From JANNFX01 sp040080075 (GTDB lineage: Bacteria > Pseudomonadota > Alphaproteobacteria > Rhizobiales > Hyphomicrobiaceae): 27,025 nt of DNA. Made by a program: the position numbers and the translations under genes. Shown piece by piece: positions 1 to 7,577 of this stretch; the stretch's first letter is position 1, and the number at the start of each line of letters is the position of its first letter. The notes under the pieces are model-generated. The model was given only the letters and a program-made list of their open reading frames with translations. It was not told the origin of the DNA and made no database searches. The DNA lies in contig JBEBJD010000150.1 of assembly GCA_040080075.1 (NCBI GenBank), forward strand, positions 1 through 27,025. Direction: 5' to 3'.

Positions 1-789
1 ATTGCGGGTCTGGCGGTTTTGACAATTTCCATAACGTCAGCGCGTGCCGATCCCAATGCGCGGACGTTGTGGCGAGAAGTGTGGGCGGGCGCAGACGTGT
101 CCACTAACGTTTGGCTGGTCTATTCGGGGGCAACGGTCGCCCCATTTAGTGGAATCCATGAAAACGGCTTCAGATTACGGGCGGTCACCGGCTATGGGCA
201 GTACACCTACACGGGCGCAGCTCCCCTCAATCAGCGCTATGACGCGTCCACCGCATTCGGCGAAGTACTTGGCGGCTACCTCTACCGCTACAACTCATTG
301 ACCGTAAAAGCCTTCGCCGGCGTCACTTTCATCGACCACGACATCACGCCCTTTGACGATGAAAATATCTCGATCAGTGCAGAGTGGGGTGCGAAGGGGG
401 TTCTTGAGTTCTGGTACAATGTCAGTCCTAAGATTTGGACGTCACTCGATATAGCCTACACAACGGCGCATGATACTGGATCGGTGCGCATGCGCAGCGC
501 TTACCGGGTCTGGCCGCAGGTTTCGCTTGGGATCGAGGGAGGCATTAACATCGATGGTCAGGCCCAATGCAAAATGCGGATGCCATCTCAAGATGGGTGC
601 CGGCTCAGCGAACAAGACAACGATGTGAAGTCGCTTCTCGATTTTGGCCGCACAGGCTTATTTGCCCGCTACGAATGGACAGGCGGGGAGGCGTCACTTG
701 CGGCGGGCGGCCTCGGCCAGATGATGGAGCCAAATGGCAAATTCAATCTCGACCCCTATGTGACGGTCAACTGGATCCTTCAGTTTTAG
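1..789 (+). CDS. bcsS: BcsS-like cellulose-biosynthesis outer-membrane protein, 5' end cut by window
   Basis: The open frame runs from base 1 to a TAG at 787-789 with no stop upstream, so the true start lies outside the window. The first visible residues (IAGLAVLTISITSARA, then DPN) look like the end of a signal peptide with an Ala-x-Ala cleavage site. The mature part is about 245 residues of alternating hydrophobic/polar beta strands and ends in an aromatic residue (VNWILQF), as outer-membrane barrels do. The opening WREVWAGADVSTNVWLVYSG and the GGYLYRYNSL and FAGVTF segments match my memory of the BcsS family, found beside cellulose synthase genes in Hyphomicrobiales. A Cys pair (QAQCKMRMPSQDGC) sits in a likely loop. 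No bcsA/bcsB is visible here; they may lie to the left. The family call is from recalled pattern, not a search. Confidence 0.7.
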   Translation: MAGLAVLTISITSARADPNARTLWREVWAGADVSTNVWLVYSGATVAPFSGIHENGFRLRAVTGYGQYTYTGAAPLNQRYDASTAFGEVLGGYLYRYNSLTVKAFAGVTFIDHDITPFDDENISISAEWGAKGVLEFWYNVSPKIWTSLDIAYTTAHDTGSVRMRSAYRVWPQVSLGIEGGINIDGQAQCKMRMPSQDGCRLSEQDNDVKSLLDFGRTGLFARYEWTGGEASLAAGGLGQMMEPNGKFNLDPYVTVNWILQF

Positions 790-906
790 GTACGTCTATA
801 CTGGGTACTGGGTACTAGGCAGCCGGTCGACTATCTTGCATCTCGATTGCAGTGAGCCGTGCCGCCAATCGTTTGGCGCGTCAACTTTTCTCTCAGGGTT
901 TTTCCG

Positions 907-1203
907 ATGCCATCTGCCATGAAGCCTCATCTTGTGTTGCTAGCTGCGCTCATCACTTTGACCGGTCCGGTTCACGCCGCAACGTGTCATGACAAGGCCA
1001 TCTCAGCGCGTGGAGAGCCGTCGAAGTTCTTATGGATTGCCAAGACAAAGGCCCGCGCCAATTGGCGCCGGGAAGTGCGCGCAACAACCGGGCTGGGAAC
1101 CGAGTGGGCGGTGTGGGCCCAGGCGAGCGACACCGAAGAGCGCTGTCTGTCTGGCCCAGAGGGCACGTTGTGTATTTTCACGGGTACACCGTGCAAGCCC
1201 TAG
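907..1203 (+). CDS. Small secreted hypothetical protein (98 aa)
   Basis: The protein begins MPSAMKPHLVLLAALITLTG and has a clear signal peptide ending at PVHAA. The mature part is about 75 residues with four cysteines (TCHD, ERCLS, LCIF, TPCK), which suggests two disulfides in the periplasm. The segment AKTKARANWRREVRATTGLGTEWAVWAQA resembles a small secreted family I recall from Hyphomicrobiales in which a Trp-rich helix is followed by a Cys-rich tail. Function unknown. The frame is open back to a GTG at 859, but the signal peptide fits ATG 907 or ATG 919; neither has a strong ribosome site. It lies between bcsS and the peptide transporter on the same strand. Confidence 0.6.
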   Translation: MPSAMKPHLVLLAALITLTGPVHAATCHDKAISARGEPSKFLWIAKTKARANWRREVRATTGLGTEWAVWAQASDTEERCLSGPEGTLCIFTGTPCKP

Positions 1204-1299
1204 TATCCAGTATCACAAATCCCTGGTACGCCTGATCGCAGATCCCGGGCGCCCGGTGCCCTGCCAAATGCGCACGAGCTGGTTCACATCAAAACTGAC

Positions 1300-2805
1300 A
1301 TGCCCGATCCCGCAGCCTCACCCATCGATTCCGGCGTGACACCATGGGGCGGTTGGTTCTCCAGTCAGCCGCGCGGACTCTCGATCCTCTTTTTCGTCGA
1401 ATTGTGGGAGAGGTTTTCCTACTATGGCATGCGGGCGCTGCTCGTGTTGTTCATGGTTGCGCCGGCCTCCGAGGGCGGCATGGGTATCGCAACGATTGAG
1501 GCCGCAACGCTCTATGGCAGCTACACCATGGCGGTTTACATGCTGTCAATCCCGGGCGGGTTCATCGCTGATCGCATCACCGGTGCGCGTGCCGCAGTGC
1601 TCGCCGGTGGCGGGATCATTGCGCTGGGCCACTATGCGCTGGCCGTTCCTTCGGCCGTATCGTTTTATACCGGTTTGATCTTGGTGGCGTTGGGGACGGG
1701 CTTATTCAAGCCCAACATCAGTGTGCTGGTGGGGGCACTTTACGCGCCCGGCGATGAACGGCGCGATGCCGGTTTCTCGCTGTTTTATATGGGCATCAAT
1801 ATTGGTGCCTTCCTTGCGCCGCTGGTCACCGGCTTCCTCGCGCAAAGCCAATGGTTCAAAGGTTGGCTCGCGCACAACGGCCTTGACCCCAACACCAGCT
1901 GGCATTGGGGCTTTGCGGCAGCGGGCTTTGGGATGACGCTGGCGCTCGTAACGTTTGCCGCAAACTCGCAAAGGTTCATAAGCATTGGTGGCGCGCCCGC
2001 GATTGCGCCTGGGACCAGGTCAAAAGTTGGCGGCGCCATTGCGGGCACTGCGGTGCTGCTGGCGCTAGCAATGCTCTCGGATCATGAGGGCTTACAAGGC
2101 CTGCGTTGGATATTCCTGATCCTGCCGCTGGCCGCCATTATCTGGTTTGCGTTGCGCAAGGATGCGGACCAACGCCGGCTGGCTGCAGCAGGAATCTTTT
2201 TTATCGCCAGTATGCTGTTCTGGGCTGTGTTCGAACAAGCCGGGCTAACGATCGCACTGTTCGCCGATAAGCTGACACGAAACGATGTCTGGGGTTACGC
2301 GTTTCCCTCATCCTGGTTTCAATCGTTGAACGCCTTCTTTGTCATTGCGTTATCGCCGGTATTTGCCTGGGCCTGGACGCGATTGGGAGCACGCCAGCCA
2401 TCAAGTGCCATGAAGTTTGCAATTGGCCTCATGTTTCTGGCGGCATCGTTTCTACTCATGGTGCCGGCGGCGCAGTTGACAGTGGAGGGCCGCATCAGTC
2501 CGTTGTGGCTCGTAGGACTGTTCTTTTTGCAAACGGTTGGCGAATTATTTTTGAGCCCAGTGGGTCTCAGCTTGATGACCCGCCTCGCCCCAGCGGGTCT
2601 AACTGGCCTGCTGCTGGGCGCGTGGTTCTTGAGTTCTGCATTCGGCAATAAGCTGGCTGGCGTACTCGGCAGCTCGTTCGATACTAAGGACCCATCGGCA
2701 CTTGCGGAATTTTTCCTCCATCAGGGGCTGTTCGTGCTCGCCAGCGCGCTGCTTCTGGTGGGACTGGTCCCTTGGGTCAAGCGCCTGATGGCTGGCGTGC
2801 GCTAG
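1300..2805 (+). CDS. POT/PTR2-family proton-dependent oligopeptide transporter
   Basis: This 501-residue inner-membrane protein belongs to the POT (PTR2) branch of the major facilitator superfamily, which imports di- and tripeptides with protons. The family signature is plain: ExxERFxYYG at residues 34-43 (E34, E37, R38), and GLFKPNISVLVGALY followed by FSLFYMGINIGAF. About 12-14 hydrophobic helices can be traced and the length is normal. The start is ATG 1300, the only ATG before the ExxER motif that leaves a normal cytoplasmic tail; its ribosome site is weak. The stop codon TAG (2803-2805) lies inside a CTAGTGTCC sequence like the ends of the hairpin elements at 5356-5521. Substrate specificity cannot be read from the sequence. 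Confidence 0.93.
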   Translation: MPDPAASPIDSGVTPWGGWFSSQPRGLSILFFVELWERFSYYGMRALLVLFMVAPASEGGMGIATIEAATLYGSYTMAVYMLSIPGGFIADRITGARAAVLAGGGIIALGHYALAVPSAVSFYTGLILVALGTGLFKPNISVLVGALYAPGDERRDAGFSLFYMGINIGAFLAPLVTGFLAQSQWFKGWLAHNGLDPNTSWHWGFAAAGFGMTLALVTFAANSQRFISIGGAPAIAPGTRSKVGGAIAGTAVLLALAMLSDHEGLQGLRWIFLILPLAAIIWFALRKDADQRRLAAAGIFFIASMLFWAVFEQAGLTIALFADKLTRNDVWGYAFPSSWFQSLNAFFVIALSPVFAWAWTRLGARQPSSAMKFAIGLMFLAASFLLMVPAAQLTVEGRISPLWLVGLFFLQTVGELFLSPVGLSLMTRLAPAGLTGLLLGAWFLSSAFGNKLAGVLGSSFDTKDPSALAEFFLHQGLFVLASALLLVGLVPWVKRLMAGVR

Positions 2806-2867
2806 TGTCCATCAGGTTTTGATTGAACAGCGGAGAAACTCTAACTCTTTGTTGTACCGTGCGTCTA

Positions 2868-2957
2868 TCCGGAGAACCGCTGCACACTTTTCCGGAAGCA
2901 CTCGGTTTTGCCGTGCTTCTCTTCGGAAAACCGCGGCACACTTTTCCGGAAGCACTC
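2868..2957. repeat. Pair of 36-bp REP-like repeats after metC
   Basis: Two direct 36-base copies (2868-2903 and 2922-2957) differ at three positions and share CACACTTTTCCGGAAGCACT. Between and within them are inverted arms: GAAGCAC (2895-2901) with GTGCTTC (2913-2919), and CGGTTTT with AAAACCG, so the unit can fold. I recall repeats of this type (CGGAAAACCGC...CACACTTTTCCGGAA) scattered between genes in Hyphomicrobiales. The second copy ends on the first base of the metC stop codon (2957-2959 on the minus strand). Confidence 0.7.
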
Positions 2958-4174
2958 TACGCCGCCGCGGTCAAACGAGCGAATCCAGCCTCCAGGTCGC
3001 TGATCAAGTCGGCAACGTCTTCTAGTCCGATGTGAATGCGCAGAGCCTGACCCTCGGCGTGCCAGGGCGTGGCCGTGCGATAGCTCGACGGATCGAACGG
3101 AATGACGAGGCTCTCGAAGCCGCCCCACGAATAACCCATGCCAAACAACTTCATTCCGTCGAGCATCGCAGCCACGGCGCGCTCGCTGGCCGGCTTCAGG
3201 ATGATGGAGAAGAGCCCGCAAGCGCCCAGAAAATCGCGCGACCACAGAGCATAACCCGGATCCCCCGAAAGAGCAGGGTGCAGAACGCGCGCCACTTCTG
3301 GGCGCGCTTTGAGCCAGGCGGCTACTTTCAGAGCGGAGCCCTCATGCCGTTTCAGGCGGACATCGAGTGTACGCAATCCACGCAGACCAAGAAACGTCTC
3401 TTCCGATCCTGGGCACACACCTAGTGTTCCCGCGGAAAGCTCGATCATTTTGGCGGCTCGCGCATTGGATGTGATCGCACCCAGCATCGCGTCGGCGTGT
3501 CCGACGATATATTTGGTGGCAGCCTGGATCGACACGTCAACGCCGTGCTGAAATGGTTGGAAATTGAGCGGGGTTGCCCAGGTGTTGTCCATCAAAAGCC
3601 ACAGCTTTTTCTCTCGGGCCACAGCCGCAATGGCAGGAATATCCTGCACCTCAAAGGTTTGAGAGCCTGGGCTCTCCGTAAAGATGAGTCGCGTGTTGGG
3701 TCGCACCAGGGCAGCAATTTTGCCGCCCAATAGCGGATCGTAATACTGCGTTTCAACGCCCATCCGCCTCAAGATGTAGTCACAGAATTGCCGGGCCGGC
3801 TGGTAGACGCTGTCGGTCACCAGGATATGGTCGCCCGCCTCCACGAACGCCAGCAATGCCGTTGTCACAGCTTGATAGCCTGATGCGGTCAACTTGGTTT
3901 CAAATCCGCCTTCGAGCGCGGCAATTGCTTCTTCGAGTGCCCGAACCGTGGGTGTGCCGCGGCGCCCATAGGTGTAGAGTTGCTTCTTGGAGTGCAAGCT
4001 AGCGACGGACGGGTAGAGAACCGTCGAGCCGCGATAGACGGGCGGGTTAACAAAGCCGTGCTGTTGATCGGGATTGCGTCCAGAGTGGATGATCTGGGTA
4101 GCGGGTCTAAATGTGGGATGAGGTGCGCCGGTATCCTTGCGGTCTGATTCGGTCTCGTCAGCAGATGCCGCCAT
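2957..4174 (-). CDS. metC: Cystathionine beta-lyase
   Basis: PLP-dependent Cys/Met-metabolism enzyme of 405 residues. MetC cleaves cystathionine to homocysteine, pyruvate and ammonia in methionine biosynthesis, in the cytosol. The PLP lysine is K221 in SIQAATKYIVGHADAM, with the cofactor-binding Asp at D196 in LLMDNTWATPLNF and a substrate-site YTYGRRGTPT near residue 68. The NPPVYRGSTVLYPS start and the length suit the alphaproteobacterial cystathionine beta-lyase group rather than MetB or MetZ, though those are close relatives. It is transcribed away from the aapJ-like gene across a 141-base intergenic region with strong palindromes. The 3' end abuts a REP pair. Confidence 0.9.
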   Translation of the reverse strand: MAASADETESDRKDTGAPHPTFRPATQIIHSGRNPDQQHGFVNPPVYRGSTVLYPSVASLHSKKQLYTYGRRGTPTVRALEEAIAALEGGFETKLTASGYQAVTTALLAFVEAGDHILVTDSVYQPARQFCDYILRRMGVETQYYDPLLGGKIAALVRPNTRLIFTESPGSQTFEVQDIPAIAAVAREKKLWLLMDNTWATPLNFQPFQHGVDVSIQAATKYIVGHADAMLGAITSNARAAKMIELSAGTLGVCPGSEETFLGLRGLRTLDVRLKRHEGSALKVAAWLKARPEVARVLHPALSGDPGYALWSRDFLGACGLFSIILKPASERAVAAMLDGMKLFGMGYSWGGFESLVIPFDPSSYRTATPWHAEGQALRIHIGLEDVADLISDLEAGFARLTAAA

Positions 4175-4201
4175 GGTTCAAAAATCCTTGTAGGGTTCGA
4201 C

Positions 4202-4290
4202 TTGGCAGTTGGCGCAACTTGGGGCCGTGGTCAAGCCCTTGACCTCAGCCCCCCAACGCGGGATTGGTGGTTCTGCCGTTGAACTGCCAA
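4202..4290. promoter_or_regulatory. Palindromes in the metC/aapJ divergent promoter region
   Basis: Three symmetric elements lie between the two divergent starts. GGTCAAG-CC-CTTGACC (4229-4244) is a perfect 7-bp inverted repeat. AGTTG-GCG-CAACT (4207-4219) is a 5-bp one. TTGGCAGTT (4202-4210) is the exact reverse complement of AACTGCCAA (4282-4290), so this outer pair encloses the others. Such dyads between divergent genes commonly bind a dimeric repressor or activator; which one is not known. Confidence 0.45.
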
Positions 4291-4315
4291 CACTCATAGA
4301 GGTTTCGGTACGGTG

Positions 4316-5359
4316 ATGCGAGTTTGCGTGCGTTTTGGGCGTTTCATTGGCTTTTTATTTGCGGCCTTGCTTGGGTTCAATGGACCTTTGAATTCGAGCC
4401 CCGTTTTGGCGGGCATTTTGGATGACGTGCGGGCGCGTGGGCACCTCGAATGCGGTGTTAGCGATGAAGCACCGGGATTATCGGTCGCAGACGACCGGGG
4501 CAGATGGTCGGGTCTGGGGGTGGATTTTTGCCGGGGGTTAGCCGCCGCAGTCTTGGGCTCCAAGGAGGCCGTCAAATTCAATGCCCTGAGGCCAACTGAC
4601 CGTATTAAGGCGCTCAAGTCGGGTGCGGTCGACGTGCTGGCCGGCTCCACGCCATGGACGCTGAGCTTTGATTCTGATTTGGGCATCCGCTTTGCCGGTG
4701 TGCTGTTCTACGATGGTCAAGGTTTTCTTGTGCGGCGCGCCGACGTGGTGTCCAGCGTTCTAGAGCTATCGGGTTCGTCGATTTGCGTCACATCGGGGAT
4801 CAGCGCTGAACAGGCACTCGAAGATTTTTTCAAATCGCGGCAGATGAAGTATCAAGCCGTGGTTTCGGGGAAATGGGCCGATCTCGTCAAGGCTTATGAG
4901 GGCAACAGTTGTACCGTCTTGACGGGGGAGATTTCGGCTCTTGCCTATGAGCGCAGCTTGTTGACCCGGCCATCCGATCACATTCTTCTGCCCGAAATCG
5001 TATCGAAAGAGCCGCTTGGTCCCGTGGTGCGGATCGGCGATGATCAATGGTTTTCAATCGTGCGCTGGACTCTTATGGCGCTCTTATCGGCTGAAGAATT
5101 GGGGGTCGGCAGCGGCAATGCCGAGGTCATGCGGTCCTCCAAGCTCTTGGATGTCAAGAGACTGCTTGGCATAGAAGGTAATCTTGGCGAGTCCCTAGGT
5201 CTTAAAGCGGATTGGGCCTTTCAAGCCATCAGGCAAGTGGGCGACTACGGTGAAATGTTTGAACGGAATTTTGGTGCCAAGTCAGGAATGCGGCTCGATC
5301 GCGGGTTCAATCAGCTTTGGACCAAAGGCGGGCTGATGTTTGCGGCTCCTCTGCGCTAG
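4316..5359 (+). CDS. aapJ: AapJ-like general amino-acid ABC transporter periplasmic binding protein, orphan
   Basis: A 347-residue solute-binding protein of the polar amino-acid (SBP_bac_3) family. A signal peptide covers about residues 1-32 (RFIGFLFAALLG ... SPVLAG). The mature start ILDDVRARGHLECGVS, then GLGVDFCRGLAAAVLG and VKFNALRPTDRIKALKSGAVDVL, and the late FAPL-type ending, match AapJ, which delivers L-amino acids to the AapQ/AapM/AapP complex. ATG 4316 is preferred over the overlapping GTG 4313. No permease or ATPase gene follows: the stop codon (5357-5359) is part of a palindromic element and an unrelated gene comes next. It could work with a transporter encoded elsewhere, or have turned into a sensor partner. 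Confidence 0.8.
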   Translation: MRVCVRFGRFIGFLFAALLGFNGPLNSSPVLAGILDDVRARGHLECGVSDEAPGLSVADDRGRWSGLGVDFCRGLAAAVLGSKEAVKFNALRPTDRIKALKSGAVDVLAGSTPWTLSFDSDLGIRFAGVLFYDGQGFLVRRADVVSSVLELSGSSICVTSGISAEQALEDFFKSRQMKYQAVVSGKWADLVKAYEGNSCTVLTGEISALAYERSLLTRPSDHILLPEIVSKEPLGPVVRIGDDQWFSIVRWTLMALLSAEELGVGSGNAEVMRSSKLLDVKRLLGIEGNLGESLGLKADWAFQAIRQVGDYGEMFERNFGAKSGMRLDRGFNQLWTKGGLMFAAPLR

Positions 5360-5433
5360 TGTGATGATCGGGAAGTCCGCCCTATACTTGCGGGCTGGCG
5401 CTTCGGCGGACTTCTCGATTTCAGTCACACTAG
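5356..5433. repeat. CTAGTGT-ended hairpin element A (78 bp)
   Basis: The left arm is CTAGTGTGA then GAAGTCCGCC. The right arm is GGCGGACTTC then TCACACTAG. The arms pair over 9 and 10 bases around an unequal internal loop (7 against 10 bases). The apical part can fold again. It begins at the aapJ stop codon. Length, terminal inverted repeats and CTAG ends suggest a small non-autonomous mobile element. Confidence 0.6.
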
Positions 5434-5446
5434 AATGCTTGGTTTG

Positions 5447-5521
5447 CTAGTGTCCTTTTGATCGCGAAGTTCGTTTGGAGCGCGCTGCACAATGAGACGA
5501 ATTTCGCGATCGGGACACTAG
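5447..5521. repeat. CTAGTGT-ended hairpin element B (75 bp)
   Basis: The left arm is CTAGTGTCC, GATCGCGAA, TTCGT; the right arm is the complement ACGAA, TTCGCGATC, GGACACTAG. The arms pair almost perfectly with a TTTT-against-C loop and one mismatch. It has the same CTAGTGT/ACACTAG ends as element A, 13 bases away, but a different interior. The next gene's frame is open through it, which would give a false N-terminal extension. Confidence 0.65.
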
Positions 5522-5532
5522 AGTTGGGCATC

Positions 5533-6213
5533 ATGCAAACGTGGACATTCCCAACCAATTGGCAAACCATTGCAGCGCTAGGTGTGGCGCTGGCAACGGT
5601 CTTCGTTGTTATCTTTATTGCTGCTGTACGGCGCGGGTATGCTAAGCAAAAGGCGGCAAATCCGCTGCCATCCACTGAAGCCCCCGGCACCGCCCTAACC
5701 GCTGCTCCTGAACCCGCTTCTCAACTGCACACGGCCCCAATCAGTATGATTGATCGAAGTTCCCCAGTGGATCAGCACCCCGCTGGTGACAGTTTGCTTG
5801 AAGATTTGCCTGCGGATACGTTCGTTCCAGCAAAGAGCAAATCTTGGCGTACCGAAACGGTGCAACTCGGCTCTGAGCCGCAGGATGAAGCCGGTCCCGA
5901 GCAGAAATGTGCCGGCCTTTTGGTGCTTGCGCAAAATCAGATCAATTCGGGTGCCCCGTCGGCTGCAGCAGGGGCGCTGAGAGACGTCATTAGGCTTGCC
6001 GCTGCAAATGGGTTGCACGGCCAGCATGCCACGGCCCGTCTTGAACTTGGCGAATTATCCCGCCTCGATGGTGATCTCATCACCGCGTGCGAGCATTGGC
6101 AGATTGCGCGGGGGCTATTTTATGATCTCAAGAACGGCACACAAGTCAAAGTGATTGAGACGCGAATGCGCGATCATGGCTGCCCGACAGATTGGGTGTT
6201 GAACGATTTTTAG
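5533..6213 (+). CDS. Membrane-anchored hypothetical protein with helical TPR-like C-terminus
   Basis: A 226-residue protein that I do not recognise. One transmembrane helix covers about residues 13-33 (IAALGVALATVFVVIFIAAV). A Pro/Ala/Ser-rich linker (about 45-110) follows, then a helical domain (about 125-226) with KCAGLLVLAQNQINSGAPSA and HATARLELGELSRLDGDLIT, paired helices resembling tetratricopeptide units. The topology would place the domain in the cytoplasm if the short N-terminus is outside. ATG 5533 is chosen because the open frame upstream runs through hairpin element B. It points toward the VWA-locus genes but is on the opposite strand and converges with them. Role unknown. Confidence 0.7.
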   Translation: MQTWTFPTNWQTIAALGVALATVFVVIFIAAVRRGYAKQKAANPLPSTEAPGTALTAAPEPASQLHTAPISMIDRSSPVDQHPAGDSLLEDLPADTFVPAKSKSWRTETVQLGSEPQDEAGPEQKCAGLLVLAQNQINSGAPSAAAGALRDVIRLAAANGLHGQHATARLELGELSRLDGDLITACEHWQIARGLFYDLKNGTQVKVIETRMRDHGCPTDWVLNDF

Positions 6214-6268
6214 AATGATGCGCAGTTTCGTGCAGTCCGGACGCTGCGAACGCCAAGACAATTCACGC

Positions 6269-7369
6269 CTACTGCATGATCACCTCGACTTGAGTCGATT
6301 GGCCGTCGGTGACAGTGAACGGGCGCTGTAGTACCTTGCCTTGTGCCTTGGCGATCGCTGTGTAAGTTCCTGGCGCTAGAACGTGGGTTGGCAAGGCGCC
6401 GGTGCTTTCTTTGACAATTTCACCCTGCTCCGTCTTGATCGTCCAAATGGTGCCGGCAAGCGCTTCGCCACCTGGCCGAGCTACGAGCTTGAAGGTGGCC
6501 TTGGCAGCAGCGTGGGCCACGCTGGCCTCGGATAGCTTTCCCGCCTCCACGGTGACATCACTTTCGACAATGGCGTTGGCATCGCCAACCGTCGAGACAA
6601 TGTGATAGATGCCCGCGTTCAAGCGGATAATGAGGCCTGGCTTGACCCCCGAAATGATCAGGCGGCGGTCCCCGGATTGGTCGCGGTCTGAGTAGATGCT
6701 GTACGAGACAGCGCTGGACGGAGCTGCAGTTTCTGCCACACGAGCCGCAACACGCATGCCGCCCGCGTTGAGAACAAAACGTTCGATAACTGGGGTGTTT
6801 GCAGGATTGGGCAGCACGCTGATTTGACGCGTGACGTTGGCACGGCCAAAGGCGGCATTAATGACATAGTCTCCCGCGGGAATGCGCAGCATCGGGGTGG
6901 GGGTTCGCAAGGTGTTGACGAGCGTGCTCCTGACTTTCTGATCCCCCGTTCCCGAAAAGACGCGCCACACGATATCGCGATCAATCTTTTGACCGTCTGC
7001 AGTTAGTAAGGCCACCAGCCGCAGTTGCACGACGGGGGGTTCTGCGCCGGGAGATGTTTCTGGATCGCTGCTGCGTGGAACGACGGACGTGTTGGCACCG
7101 GGCTGGGGTTGCTCGGGCGTTGTGATGCCCGCCGGCCACTCTTGGCTTGCTGGTGGAGCCAGTGTCTGCAAGGGCGCGTCAATTGTAGCCGGGATTTGAG
7201 CCGGTATCTCAACACTCGCTGGGACTTCCGATTGTGCTGGCGCTGGAGCCGCATCTTGAGCACGAGCGTCGAGGACGGAAATGCTGCACAAAGTAGCGCA
7301 AAGGACCCATCGCGTTTGGCGGGCCAGGACATGCATTGCCGGAAATCTTGAAAGTAACATTGCAATCAT
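6269..7369 (-). CDS. Secreted protein with three repeat domains shared with the neighbouring VWA protein
   Basis: A 366-residue exported protein. Residues 1-38 look like a long signal peptide ending DARAQ; a Pro/Ala/Gln-rich linker (39-105) follows. The rest is three beta-rich units, each closing with a P/N-A-G-x-Y turn: IPAGDY 163-168, LNAGIY 250-255 and LAPGTY 331-336, spaced 87 and 81 residues. Each unit has a W/Y-x-V/I strand, a charged loop, the turn, and a strand plus final hydrophobic strand. The same unit occurs five times in the VWA protein immediately upstream (190-base gap, same strand), so the two probably work together. ATG 7369 follows GAGCGG; a TTG at 7387 and ATGs at 7360 and 7336 are alternatives. 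Fold class (carboxypeptidase-regulatory or Ig-like) is inferred. Confidence 0.8.
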   Translation of the reverse strand: MIAMLLSRFPAMHVLARQTRWVLCATLCSISVLDARAQDAAPAPAQSEVPASVEIPAQIPATIDAPLQTLAPPASQEWPAGITTPEQPQPGANTSVVPRSSDPETSPGAEPPVVQLRLVALLTADGQKIDRDIVWRVFSGTGDQKVRSTLVNTLRTPTPMLRIPAGDYVINAAFGRANVTRQISVLPNPANTPVIERFVLNAGGMRVAARVAETAAPSSAVSYSIYSDRDQSGDRRLIISGVKPGLIIRLNAGIYHIVSTVGDANAIVESDVTVEAGKLSEASVAHAAAKATFKLVARPGGEALAGTIWTIKTEQGEIVKESTGALPTHVLAPGTYTAIAKAQGKVLQRPFTVTDGQSTQVEVIMQ

Positions 7370-7577
7370 TCCGCTCGCCAGTTCCAAGCCGTCCTAGCCC
7401 GGATCGGCCAATATTCAGATCCGTCCATCGAAATCCTGCGCTTCGATCAGCTTAGCACAAAATCGCGCTGAGCTGGCGCTGACGGCACCTGCAAAATTAT
7501 CGCCAGAGCGCCCGCTTTTCGTGGCCAAAACATGACAACGGCAGCAAGATGCCATCGGTCCGCTGTCATACGAGGCG

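Noticed and set aside
5458..5532. N-terminal extension of the membrane-anchored protein
   Set aside because: The codons are supplied by hairpin element B; ATG 5533 gives a normal start followed by the transmembrane helix.
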